A stretch of 64,000 nucleotides of DNA from Marinobacter aromaticivorans (GCF_002806975.1 NZ_NIHD01000002.1:62001-126000), one strand, 5' to 3'; shown: positions 36,996-45,315, counted from the stretch's first letter. Notes: generated from the sequence alone by a model not told the origin. Numbers and translations: made by a program.

Positions 36996-37093
36996 AAAAG
37001 GCCGCTCCGACAACAAATGCGGGGCTGGACACTGCACGCTCTCACACGTAAGATTGCGCACTCGAAATTGACGCATAGCCGTCGCATTCGAAT

Positions 37094-37170
37094 GCGCCCG
37101 TAGCTCAGCTGGATAGAGTACCGCCCTCCGAAGGCGGTGGTCACAGGTTCGAATCCTGTCGGGCGCGCCA
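37094..37170 (+). tRNA. tRNA-Arg (anticodon CCG)
   Basis: 77 bases with an acceptor stem GCGCCCG/CGGGCGC, discriminator G and encoded CCA. D-arm, anticodon arm (CCGCC-CTCCGAA-GGCGG, anticodon CCG) and T-arm (ACAGG-TTCGAAT-CCTGT) fold canonically. The isoacceptor reads CGG. Confidence 0.97.
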
Positions 37171-37178
37171 TATTTTCA

Positions 37179-37208
37179 GGGCCTTACGTGAGAGCGTAGG
37201 GCCTTTTT
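37179..37208 (+). terminator. Terminator after tRNA-Arg
   Basis: GGGCCTTACG pairs with CGTAGGGCCT (two wobble pairs) around a six-base loop, followed by T5, beginning nine bases after the tRNA. Confidence 0.85.
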
Positions 37209-37387
37209 ATTTGGCTGTGTCCATGGTGTACCCAAGAATGCAAACCGCTTTGTCTCAGCCATCGCACTTTGATACAGATCGTTGAGCGCGCTCTCTTCAA
37301 CCTGTTCTACAACCTCTGAAATCTTGAATATGACGACAGGGACGACTTTGAGAAGGACAATCTTCAAAACCAGGCTGAACCCGATGC

Positions 37388-38305
37388 TTAGACGGACGCG
37401 TTTTTCACCCCGTATGCGTCGGTATCCTGCATTTCGCTGATCAACCATTCCTTGAACGCCTTCATTCCCACGGTTAATGGACGGTGCTTCTGGTAAACCA
37501 GATAGAAGGCTTTGTGGGTATCAAGCGGAATATCGAACGGCACGACCAGATTACCGGAACTGATTTCACGGGAAGTCAGGGTTGGGTCCGCGAGAGCAAC
37601 CCCCAGGTTTTCCTGCGCTGCCGCCGTTGTCAGCTGGCTGCTGGACAACTGAAGGCTGTCTTTGGGCGTAATGAACTCCGCGCCGGCGAGTTGCAACCAG
37701 TTCTCCCATTCCCACTTTCGTGAGCCTACGTAAATCAAAGTGTGATGGCGCAGGTCATTCGGAACCCGCAAAGGGTGTTTTCCCTCCAACAGCTTCGGGC
37801 TGCATACAGGCACAAGCCTTACCTTTTGCAGGAAATAAACCTCAATGTCATCCCATTCACCATTTCCATAGTAAACCGCCATATCCGTGTTCGATTGATT
37901 GAAATCGAGCAGACCTACCGAGGCGTTTATTTGCAGTTCGATGTCCGGGTATAACTCCCTGAAACGAGACATACGAGGCATCAGCCACCGAGTCAGAAAG
38001 TTGGGCGCCACGCTGATTCGAACCACATTCGATTGCGGATTGTCTGCCAGCCTGTGAGTCGCCATTTCGATTTCATCCAGCGCGTGCCTGATCGACACCA
38101 GGTACTGCTCTCCGGAGGGGGTCAGCTCAACCTTTCGTTTGCTCCGGCTAAACAGTTTTACTCCCAAATATTCTTCAAGCGTCTTGATCTGGTGGCTCAC
38201 AGCAGATGCTGTTACGGCCAACTCATCGCCAGCCGCCGCAAAACTGCCTTTCCTGGCAGATGCCTCAAACACTCTCAATGCGTTCAAAGGGGGTAAACGG
38301 CGCAT
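37388..38305 (-). CDS. GcvA-like LysR-family regulator
   Basis: 305-aa regulator beginning MRRLPPLNALRVFEASARKGSFAAAGDELAVTASAVSHQI, the hallmark N-terminus of the GcvA/AmpR-type branch. The effector domain follows with TRWLMPRMSRFRELYPDIEL. No Shine-Dalgarno is evident before the ATG at 38305. It faces the gene for a 59-aa protein across about 125 bases, so that gene is a likely target. Confidence 0.9.
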   Translation of the reverse strand: MRRLPPLNALRVFEASARKGSFAAAGDELAVTASAVSHQIKTLEEYLGVKLFSRSKRKVELTPSGEQYLVSIRHALDEIEMATHRLADNPQSNVVRISVAPNFLTRWLMPRMSRFRELYPDIELQINASVGLLDFNQSNTDMAVYYGNGEWDDIEVYFLQKVRLVPVCSPKLLEGKHPLRVPNDLRHHTLIYVGSRKWEWENWLQLAGAEFITPKDSLQLSSSQLTTAAAQENLGVALADPTLTSREISSGNLVVPFDIPLDTHKAFYLVYQKHRPLTVGMKAFKEWLISEMQDTDAYGVKNASV

Positions 38306-38431
38306 AAGGGTTACCACTAATAATGAGATTTTTTCATCATTTTGCTTAGAAAGGATCGCTTTTCCACCAATGACGATCCCGCTAACATAAACCACATAGT
38401 AATTAAAGGTGCAACCAAGGAGATTTCACCC

Positions 38432-38611
38432 ATGGCTAAAGAATTTTCATCCACACCCAGCATTGCCGAAATTAACGAAATTGTGGAACTTGCCAAAAAA
38501 GAGCGTAACCAGTACATCGCGGAAGGCATTAGCTCACTGATTTCAAAGCTTGGCGCTGCATTTCGCTCTTTGTTTGAGACTGCGCCCTCCAAGCCGTCCC
38601 CGAGCCACTGA
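38432..38611 (+). CDS. Small acid-basic 59-aa protein, unknown function
   Basis: 59-aa protein with AAGGAG nine bases before the ATG. Residues about 10-50 form one helical stretch, NEIVELAKKERNQYIAEGI followed by SSLISKLGAAFRSLF, amphipathic with basic residues, recalling the short RSP_7527/DUF1127-like proteins often found next to LysR genes. Homology is only suggestive. It is divergent from the GcvA-like regulator and has its own terminator at 38649-38679. Confidence 0.7.
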   Translation: MAKEFSSTPSIAEINEIVELAKKERNQYIAEGISSLISKLGAAFRSLFETAPSKPSPSH

Positions 38612-38648
38612 TCAAAAGCCTGGCGCCTCCTCCAGTTCCTTTTCTTTT

Positions 38649-38679
38649 GGCCTTATGCGCAAGCATAGGGCCTTTTTTT
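38649..38679 (+). terminator. Terminator after the 59-aa protein gene
   Basis: GGCCTTATGC pairs with GCATAGGGCC (one wobble) around a GCAA tetraloop, followed by T7. Confidence 0.88.
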
Positions 38680-38714
38680 AATTTTGCTCCGGCTCTGCCC
38701 TTTCCAACCCCGCC

Positions 38715-38743
38715 TTGATATAAAAGCTGAAATAATGTAACAT
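38715..38743 (+). promoter_or_regulatory. Probable promoter of the CarD-family gene
   Basis: TTGATA and TAACAT 17 bases apart in an AT-rich stretch, giving a leader of about 50 bases. That leader contains a four-codon reading frame ATG-GAC-ATT-ACC-TGA (38770-38784) that ends just before the AAGGAG of the downstream gene. Confidence 0.6.
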
Positions 38744-38799
38744 ATTGTTTTCGCTAATTATTTATAAATATGGACATTACCTGAAACAAGGAGAGCATC

Positions 38800-39330
38800 A
38801 TCACTATCAATAAAGGTGACCGCATTTATCATCCGGGCTATGGCATCGGCATAGTCAAATACATTCGCAAAAAGAGCTTCTTTGGCGAGAACGAAGCCAA
38901 GTTTGTCAAACTCCATTTCGAACGGGACGACCTCACATGGCTGGTGCGCGCCAACGATATACCGAGCACTATCCGCGTTCCCATGAGCGCCAAAGAGGCA
39001 AAGAAGATCATTAATCACTTAAAAAGCTGGCAGGGCAAGTTGAGTGAGCAATGGAAAGTTCGTGCAACGGCTAACCAGGCAGCGATCGACAAAGGTGATC
39101 CGTTTGGTTACGCGGAAGTCGTGAAGGGCCTGAGCGTTATGCAAGAACAGGGCAGACTAAGCGCGACAGACCGCAAACATTTGAACCTTGGCATGGAGTT
39201 TCTTTGTGAAGAGCTGGCCAATGCCTTGGGCAAAACCCACGACAGAGTGCGCCAGATCATTGAGAAAGCGGCGTCTTCCGGCGACCCTGCCCCGCAATCA
39301 GGTACAGCGACGGCGATCGCTGCAACCTGA
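38800..39330 (+). CDS. CarD/CdnL-family RNA polymerase-binding regulator, apparent ATC start
   Basis: CarD-type proteins bind the RNA polymerase beta subunit and promoter DNA. From the start used here the product is 176 aa. Residues about 5-60 form the Tudor-like RNA-polymerase interaction domain (INKGDRIYHPGYGIGIVKYI, then FVKLHFERDDLTWLVRANDI); the rest is the helical C-terminal domain (EVVKGLSVMQEQGRLSATDRKHL, ELANAL). No ATG, GTG or TTG lies between the in-frame TGA at 38782 and GTG 38944, which would remove most of the N-terminal domain. AAGGAG (38788-38793) is six bases before ATC 38800, where an ATG would read M-T-I-N-K-G-D. So either ATC is the start, a G-to-C change has hit the start codon, or the base is a sequencing error. 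Confidence 0.85.
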   Translation: MTINKGDRIYHPGYGIGIVKYIRKKSFFGENEAKFVKLHFERDDLTWLVRANDIPSTIRVPMSAKEAKKIINHLKSWQGKLSEQWKVRATANQAAIDKGDPFGYAEVVKGLSVMQEQGRLSATDRKHLNLGMEFLCEELANALGKTHDRVRQIIEKAASSGDPAPQSGTATAIAAT

Positions 39331-39339
39331 GGTAAGCTG

Positions 39340-39361
39340 TCCCGGCCGCGCCCGGCCGGGA
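39340..39361. other. GC-rich hairpin after the CarD gene
   Basis: TCCCGGCCG pairs with CGGCCGGGA around a four-base loop, ten bases after the CarD stop. There is no T-run, so termination would have to be factor-dependent, or the stem protects the mRNA. Confidence 0.6.
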
Positions 39362-39522
39362 TCAAGTAAGCCCCCCTTGAGAAACGATCAGTCAGGGAAG
39401 CAACACCGAATGTTGTGTGCCGATAAATTGACGCATTAAGCAACAAAACCACGCCATATTTTACACCATTTAACAGCCTCCATGGCTAGCATTGCATCAT
39501 CCGTTTTCTCTGGAGATGCATC

Positions 39523-40929
39523 ATGTTCTTCCCCTCAAGTATGCGACTAAGCGTCCTTGCCGTAGTGCTTGGTTCGCTGCTTACTGCATGTGGTGGCGAT
39601 TCATCAACAACAGGGCCTGATACCTCAGCGACAACCCCCGGTGACAGCGAAACACCGGAAATTAAGCTGTGGGTAGAAGGCTATGCCGTAAAGGGAGCCA
39701 TTGATGGAGGCCTGGCATCCATCTGGCACCACAAATCGGAAACTCCCCAAAAAGGCTGGGAACAGATAGGTACTACTGCCAGAACTGACAAGAACGGTGG
39801 TTTCCGAATTGCAGTACCGGAGCGCTACTCGTCGCAGCCACTTCAAGTGGTACTGGAGTCAGACACCCGGACTCGCATGCGCTGTGACGCCCAGCCAACC
39901 TGCAAAACTCCTGACGGCAACGATGTGGGCTTCGGTGAGTGGTTCTGGCCGGGCGGCAATCTGGTTTTGAAGTCTATCGTAAACCCATCCGATACCACCT
40001 CGAGTGTAACTCTTACACCTCTGGTGACTCTTGCCGCTGAGACGTTCCTCGAAGCCCCGGATGGTGGGCTGCAACAGTTTATGGACCTGCTCGCAAATCA
40101 GGAGAAGCGTTTCGGACTTGCCGCCGGGGCACTGTCCAGAAAACCGGTTGACCTCAGCGCAGCAGATCTGAGCAGCGTTGAGGTTTCTACCCTGAAGACG
40201 GCCATGCTGAACATTGCATTTCTGAGCCTGGTGGACGGCCAGCATTGGCGTACACTCGGTGATGTTCTGGAAAACGCACTGGCAAGCTCCAGGCAGAACG
40301 GGCAGTTGCCGCTGAGCATCGGCGACGACCTCAATGTCAGCGTTGAGCTATTGGCGCTCGCAGCCATGGTCCAGGCCGATGACTTGCTGGAGTACCTGAT
40401 AGAAGCAGGGGTGCGGGACGAGGTTGTAACCGACGCAATGGCTGGCCTTGAAGAGACACTGGGCTCGACCGGCTATGTTCCGCCAATTCTGCCAGACCCC
40501 GTTCCTGAGCCGGGGCCACAGCCTGCACCCGATCGACAGCCTACACCTGAGCCGACACAGGAACCAACGCCCGAGCCGACACCGAAACCCGATTCAGTTC
40601 CTACTCCGCAGTCAACACCTGAGCCTGAACCGGAACCACAGCCGGAGCCTGTGATTGGCAGCGCCAAAATGAGCTGGAACGCACCTGCAACCCGCGTGAA
40701 CGGCGAGTCACTGGCGATGGGTGAGATTGGACATTACATCGTTCGATATGGCACCGAACAGAATGTTGACGATAGACCCAATGAAGTGATCGTGGAAGAT
40801 GGCCAGGCAATGGAATATGAAGTTGCCGGGCTTACCGAGGGGACCTGGTATTTCGCAATCAAAACTGTAGACATCAACGGCCTTGAGAGCGACTGGTCCG
40901 CGTCTGTAAGCAAGACGATTTCCCGTTAA
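39523..40929 (+). CDS. Large lipoprotein with Pro-rich linker and C-terminal fibronectin III-like domain
   Basis: 468-aa lipoprotein: signal with lipobox LLTAC (Cys23), then a Ser/Thr/Asp-rich stretch. Residues about 50-130 look like a beta domain (VEGYAVKGAIDGG), followed by a helical region to about 320, then a PEPxPEPT-type Pro/Glu/Thr linker (about 323-380), then a C-terminal domain with AGLTEGTWYFAIKTVDINGLESDWS, the signature of fibronectin type III modules. It is probably exposed on the outer membrane or periplasm. Function is unknown. ATG 39523 has GGAG seven bases upstream; ATG 39541 is possible. It stands alone, with unlinked sequence on either side. Confidence 0.8.
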   Translation: MFFPSSMRLSVLAVVLGSLLTACGGDSSTTGPDTSATTPGDSETPEIKLWVEGYAVKGAIDGGLASIWHHKSETPQKGWEQIGTTARTDKNGGFRIAVPERYSSQPLQVVLESDTRTRMRCDAQPTCKTPDGNDVGFGEWFWPGGNLVLKSIVNPSDTTSSVTLTPLVTLAAETFLEAPDGGLQQFMDLLANQEKRFGLAAGALSRKPVDLSAADLSSVEVSTLKTAMLNIAFLSLVDGQHWRTLGDVLENALASSRQNGQLPLSIGDDLNVSVELLALAAMVQADDLLEYLIEAGVRDEVVTDAMAGLEETLGSTGYVPPILPDPVPEPGPQPAPDRQPTPEPTQEPTPEPTPKPDSVPTPQSTPEPEPEPQPEPVIGSAKMSWNAPATRVNGESLAMGEIGHYIVRYGTEQNVDDRPNEVIVEDGQAMEYEVAGLTEGTWYFAIKTVDINGLESDWSASVSKTISR

Positions 40930-41009
40930 TCCCGGGAAATCGCTTGCACAGGCACTACCCCCCGAGGAAGCCCGCCAGGCGATCACGCACGATAAGGCGG
41001 GTCTGCAGT

Positions 41010-41069
41010 TCATCCGCCTTGAATGATCGGGTGGCGAATGCCAAACATCTCGGTAATTCGGGTTTTCAT
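41010..41069 (-). pseudogene. N-terminal stub of a nitronate monooxygenase gene
   Basis: Directly after the dehydrogenase stop (one base gap) an ATG with a GGAG site opens MKTRITEMFGIRHPIIQGG and then meets TGA at 41010. This is the conserved N-terminus of nitronate monooxygenase (NPD family), where the next residue is normally M of QGGM. Here GGCGG-ATG is out of frame, and no further homology follows. The rest of the gene, normally above 300 codons, is gone. It must once have followed the adh-like gene in an operon. Confidence 0.8.
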
Positions 41070-41070
41070 A

Positions 41071-42180
41071 TCAGGGCTCCATCACAATTACGCCACGGGC
41101 ATTCTTGCCCGCTATCATGTCGTCAAATGCCTGCGCAGCTTCTTCAATGGGGTAGGTGCGTGTAACCAGTTCGTCCAGCTTCAGCTTGCCGGCTTTGTAC
41201 AATCCGATAATCCGGGGGAAGTCGTGTTGGGGGCGGGCCGAACCCAGCCAGCTTCCTTTCAGAGTGCGTTCGTCTGCCGGTAGGGTCAGCGTGGTGACCG
41301 AGGTCTTGTCTTTCGGGTCGGCAACGCCTACCACCACAGCAGTGCCGCCACGACCGAGACATTTATAGGCCTGCTCTACCACGGCACCTGCGCCGACACA
41401 CTCAAAGGCGTAGTCAACACCACCGGTCAGTTTTTTAACGGCCCTGGCGGCATCCTCTACGTCGCTGAGGTTAACGGTGTGGGTGGCGCCAAACTCTCTC
41501 GCCATCTCGAGCTTTTTGGGGTTGCTGTCTACAGCCACGATCATCTCTGCCCCGGCGGTAGCACAACCCTGAATGGCGTTAAGGCCAACACCACCAATGC
41601 CAAAGACAGCGGCGCGGGAGCCCGGCTCCAGTTGCGCGGTGTTAAACACCGCACCAACGCCGGTCATCACCGCACAACCCACAAGCGCTGCATTCTGCAT
41701 GGGCACGGATTTATCTATTTTTATGCAGTTATCCACGTGCATGGTGGCGTATTCCGCCATTACACCGCAGGCTCCGAATACGTTCAGGGGCTCGCCGTTG
41801 GCGTCTCTGGTTCTCACTGTGCCATCAGGCAATGTGAACATGGCCTTGCGGGCGTTCTCGCAGAGTACCGGGCGGCCACGCACGCACTGGCGGCATTTGC
41901 CGCACATGGAAATAAACGAGCTGACTACGTGGTCGCCTTCCTGGAATTCGGTTACACCCTCACCGACTTCAACAACCACACCAGCGGCTTCGTGGCCGAG
42001 CACAAGAGGTGGCGGGTACTGGATTTTGCCAGTGGTGGCAGAGAAGTCGCTATGGCAGACACCGCAGGCGGCAATTTTGAGGGTAATTTCACCGCGCTTG
42101 GGGCTTTCAACAGTGATGGTCTCTACCTGAACGGGCTGGCCCCATTCGCGGCAGATTACGGCTTTGGCTTTTCTGTCCAT
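41071..42180 (-). CDS. Zinc-dependent alcohol dehydrogenase
   Basis: 369-aa medium-chain dehydrogenase. Catalytic zinc ligands are in ACGVCHSDFS and GHEAAGVV; the structural zinc site CGKCRQCVRGRPVLC is intact; the NAD fold has VFGIGGVGLNAIQG. It resembles the Zn-ADH family often paired with acyl-CoA genes. AGGAAG lies eight bases before the ATG. It lies between the broken nitronate monooxygenase stub and the broken thiolase, and is itself intact. Substrate unknown. Confidence 0.88.
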   Translation of the reverse strand: MDRKAKAVICREWGQPVQVETITVESPKRGEITLKIAACGVCHSDFSATTGKIQYPPPLVLGHEAAGVVVEVGEGVTEFQEGDHVVSSFISMCGKCRQCVRGRPVLCENARKAMFTLPDGTVRTRDANGEPLNVFGACGVMAEYATMHVDNCIKIDKSVPMQNAALVGCAVMTGVGAVFNTAQLEPGSRAAVFGIGGVGLNAIQGCATAGAEMIVAVDSNPKKLEMAREFGATHTVNLSDVEDAARAVKKLTGGVDYAFECVGAGAVVEQAYKCLGRGGTAVVVGVADPKDKTSVTTLTLPADERTLKGSWLGSARPQHDFPRIIGLYKAGKLKLDELVTRTYPIEEAAQAFDDMIAGKNARGVIVMEP

Positions 42181-42238
42181 TTTGGGTGCTTCCTGTTAGT
42201 AATCTGGAGGGGCTGGAACTTTGGGGGCTGATCCCAGG

Positions 42239-42930
42239 TTATACAACTTCAAACAGTCCGGCTGCGCCCTGGCCACCGCCTATGCACATGGTGACGACAA
42301 CATATTTGGCACCGCGGCGCTTGCCTTCAATCAGGGCGTGGCCAGCAAGACGGGAGCCGGTAACGCCGTAAGGGTGGCCGATGGAAATGGAGCCGCCGTA
42401 CGCTGTTGCGAGATCAGAGCATATTCATCCTGGGACTCACGGCTTACGTTATAACGCTGAGCCACAATGTCCGCCGTTTCAATCATCGAAAGGTAGAGCT
42501 CAGGCTTGTTCTTCATCAGCCAGTCATTGGTCGCGTGAAAGCTGTTGAGCTTGTCGTTCTGTACCAGAGAAATAGACTCCACTCCGCCCGCCACCATGGC
42601 CGGCACCTTCTCGGAAACCACCCGCTGGGCGGCAATGGCAATGGACTACAATCCGGAACTGCAAAACCGGTTAATCGACAACCCGGCGGTTGTTACCGGC
42701 AGGCCCGCGCGAATCGCCGCCAAGCGAGCCATGTTCTTGCCCTGAGCCCCTTCATGGAACGTCGCCCCGAGAATCACATCCTCAACAATTGCCGGATCAA
42801 TCCCCGCACGGGCCACCGCGTGCTCAATCACATGCCCGGCAAGATCCATACTGTGGGTGTTGTTCAAAGCGCCCCGGTAGGATTTCCCAAGACCGGTGCG
42901 AGCGGTAGAAACAATAACGGCGTCTGACAT
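42239..42930 (-). pseudogene. Acetyl-CoA acetyltransferase (PimB/AtoB-type thiolase), nonsense and deletion
   Basis: Starts normally with MSDAVIVSTARTGLGKSYRG and continues to the active-site region NRFCSSGL, where TAG (42648-42646) replaces the CAG expected in GLQSIAIAAQ. In the same frame the protein resumes and runs through VSEKVPAMVAGGVES to SQQRTAA. There an internal deletion joins it, in another frame, to the thiolase C-terminus [17 protein letters not shown]...[15 protein letters not shown] ending in TAA at 42239. About 130-150 codons are lost; a GGCGGC microhomology spans the joint (about 42392-42397). The product cannot be functional. It follows the fadB-like gene in the same direction. 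Confidence 0.92.
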
Positions 42931-43006
42931 AAAAGTTACCTCAACATGAATTCAGCGCTTGCCCCACAGACGAGATAAGGCAGGGATAAAAGTATGGTGT
43001 TCAATC

Positions 43007-43096
43007 GGCCCGGCGCAGGGGGTTTTTCTGCCGGAAAAAAGATGTCTGAGCGAAGCGAGTTGTTTTTTCCAGAAGAAAAGCCCCCTGTGCCGGGCC
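43007..43096. repeat. Long imperfect inverted repeat between fadB-like gene and thiolase pseudogene
   Basis: Arms of 34 bases (43007-43040 and 43063-43096) beginning GGCCCGGC match at all but about four positions. The 22-base loop holds a small GAGCGAAGCGAG hairpin. A-runs and T-runs border the loop. It follows the fadB-like stop by about 50 bases on the minus strand and may end or trim that transcript; it may also belong to a dispersed repeat family. Confidence 0.88.
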
Positions 43097-43143
43097 AGCC
43101 CCCGATACTGGATCAACCAGGGGCAGCCCATAACCGGAAGCGT

Positions 43144-45237
43144 TTACAGGTCCCCAAACTTCTTCCCGTCAGCAACCAGCTGCTTGAGCAAGGGTGCAGG
43201 CTCCCAATAATCAGCACCAACCTCACGATGGTACTTCTCCACCGCTGCCAGAATCACATCCAGCCCGATCTGGTCCGCCCAGAACATAGGCCCACCAAGG
43301 TAAGCCGGGAATCCATAGCCGTAAATCCAGACCACATCAATATCCAGTGCCCGGTCGGCAATGCCCTCCTCCAGGATCTTCGCCGCCTCATTAACCATCA
43401 CATACATGCAGCGCTCAAGAATCTCCTGATCGGTGATTTCCCGGGGGGTAATACCCTGCTCCTTGCGGAAATCCCCGATAAGCCGTTCCACCTCCGGATC
43501 CGGAATCGGCTTGCGGCTGCCTTCTTCGTATTTGTAGACACCCGCCATGGTTTTCTGGCCCAGGCGATTCTGTTCGGCAAGCTTGTCCATCCAGCTGGGT
43601 GCTACGTCCTCACCGGCGTTACGCATTTCTTCACGAATGCGATAACCCACATCAATACCCGCCAGATCTGCCATGGCAAACTGGCCCATGGGGTAGCCCA
43701 GGTCCGTCAATACCTTATCCACCTGCTGGGGTGTGGCACCTTCATTAACCAGAGCCATGGCCTCGGCACCGCGCTTGTGCAGCATCCGGTTACCCACAAA
43801 CCCATGGCAGTTGCCCACCATCACGCCAACCTTTTTGATCTTCTTGGCAACGGCCATGACCGTTGCTTTTACTTCGTCTGAAGTCTTGCTGCCGCGAACG
43901 TTTTCCAGCAACTTCATCACGTTGGCGGGACTGAAAAAGTGCATGCCCACCACGTCTTCCGGGCGGTTGGTTGCAGAGGCAATCTCGTCAATATCCAGAG
44001 TCGACGTGTTGGTGGCCAGAATGGCTCCGGGCTTGCACACCGAATCCAGCTTGGCGAAGATCTCTTTCTTCACCGCCATGTTTTCGAACACAGCCTCAAT
44101 AACCAGATCCACGTTTTTGAACTCGTCATAGTTCAGGCTGCCGGTAATCAGCGCCATCCGGTCTTCCACCTGTTTCTGGGTGATGCGGCCTTTTTTCGCG
44201 GAGTTTTCATAATTCTTGCGGATAATGCCGAGCCCTTTATCCAGAGCTTCCTGTTTCATTTCCACAATGGTGACGGGGATACCAACATTGGCGAAGTTCA
44301 TGGCGATGCCGCCACCCATGGTTCCGGCACCAATCACACCAACGCTGCTTACGTCGCGTACCGGCGTGTCCTTGGGCAAGCCCTTCACCTTGGAAACCTG
44401 GCGCTCCGCGAAAAAGGCATGAACCAGCCCGGCGCGCTGGGGGGAATCCATGCATTCCATGAACAGTTCGCGCTCACGCTTCATGCCTTCAGCGAACGGG
44501 AGATTGAACGCCGCTTCAACGGCATCCACACACTTGAAGGGAGACAACTGGCCACGGGCCTTTTTCTGCAGGGCCGAGCGGAACTGGTCGAACACATCGC
44601 TGCCCTTATCTGCTTCAATCCTGTCGGTCAGGTCACGAACCCGACGTACCGGCTTGCCTTCATCTGCAAGCTTCTGTGCATAGGCTATACCGGCCGCTTT
44701 AACGTCATTACTTTCATCAACAGCATCCACAATGCCGAAAGCCAGCGCGTCTTTGGCGGCAACAAACTCGCCGGTGGTGATCATCTCCAGTGCTTTCTGT
44801 GCACCGGCCAGGCGAGGCAAGCGCTGGGTTCCGCCGGCACCGGGCAGCAGGCCGAGTTTTACTTCCGGCAGGCCCACCTTGGCACTGCTCAGCGCAATCC
44901 GGTAGTGACAACCCAGAGCCGTTTCGAGCCCGCCACCCAGGGCGGTGCCGTGGATGGCAGCAACTACGGGTTTGTCGCTGTTTTCAAACTGTTCAACCAC
45001 CGCCGGCAACCCCGGCTCCTGCATGGGCTTGCCAAATTCGCGGATATCGGCACCGGCAATGAAAGTGCGGCCTTCACATACCAGTAGCAGAACTTTGGCC
45101 TCTGCATCCTTCTGCCCATGCTCAAGCGCGGCAACCAGGCCTGAACGTACCGCTTGGCTCAGGGCGTTGACCGGCGGGTAATTCACGGTAATAACGCCAA
45201 TATTGCCTTCACGGGTGTAATTAACGACTTCAGACAT
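43144..45237 (-). CDS. Enoyl-CoA hydratase/3-hydroxyacyl-CoA dehydrogenase fusion (PimF/FadJ-like)
   Basis: 697-aa bifunctional beta-oxidation protein. N-terminal crotonase domain (residues about 1-190) has FIAGADIREFG, ALGGGLETALG and GLPEVKLGLLPGAGGTQRL, with both catalytic Glu positions present. NAD-binding 3-hydroxyacyl-CoA dehydrogenase domain starts about residue 297 with GVIGAGTMGGGIAMNF; the catalytic His is in GMHFFSPANVMKLLE. The C-terminal dimerisation domain follows. PimF of dicarboxylate degradation has this layout, and its neighbours pimC/D-like and gcdH-like support it; a general fatty-acid role is not excluded. Its partner thiolase downstream is a pseudogene. Confidence 0.88.
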   Translation of the reverse strand: MSEVVNYTREGNIGVITVNYPPVNALSQAVRSGLVAALEHGQKDAEAKVLLLVCEGRTFIAGADIREFGKPMQEPGLPAVVEQFENSDKPVVAAIHGTALGGGLETALGCHYRIALSSAKVGLPEVKLGLLPGAGGTQRLPRLAGAQKALEMITTGEFVAAKDALAFGIVDAVDESNDVKAAGIAYAQKLADEGKPVRRVRDLTDRIEADKGSDVFDQFRSALQKKARGQLSPFKCVDAVEAAFNLPFAEGMKRERELFMECMDSPQRAGLVHAFFAERQVSKVKGLPKDTPVRDVSSVGVIGAGTMGGGIAMNFANVGIPVTIVEMKQEALDKGLGIIRKNYENSAKKGRITQKQVEDRMALITGSLNYDEFKNVDLVIEAVFENMAVKKEIFAKLDSVCKPGAILATNTSTLDIDEIASATNRPEDVVGMHFFSPANVMKLLENVRGSKTSDEVKATVMAVAKKIKKVGVMVGNCHGFVGNRMLHKRGAEAMALVNEGATPQQVDKVLTDLGYPMGQFAMADLAGIDVGYRIREEMRNAGEDVAPSWMDKLAEQNRLGQKTMAGVYKYEEGSRKPIPDPEVERLIGDFRKEQGITPREITDQEILERCMYVMVNEAAKILEEGIADRALDIDVVWIYGYGFPAYLGGPMFWADQIGLDVILAAVEKYHREVGADYWEPAPLLKQLVADGKKFGDL

Positions 45238-45315
45238 AATCTTTTCCTTAAAATATAGGAGGTTTGTTTTAGCCTGCTGGAAACAGGCTCAACTGATTAT
45301 CCATTCGCTCAAAGT

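Noticed and set aside
37176..37448. A 90-codon frame on the minus strand after the tRNA
   Set aside because: It overlaps the LysR 3' end and the tRNA terminator, has no ribosome site and no recognisable family.
37094..37448. Integrative element at the tRNA-Arg gene
   Set aside because: The tRNA 3' end is not duplicated downstream in the window and no integrase is present.
38758..39018. An 86-codon frame antisense to the CarD gene
   Set aside because: The plus strand encodes a clear CarD domain across the same bases.
40480..40660. Repetitive Pro/Glu/Thr-coding stretch taken as a possible CRISPR or tandem repeat
   Set aside because: The repeats are short, irregular and in frame with the lipoprotein; they encode a flexible linker.
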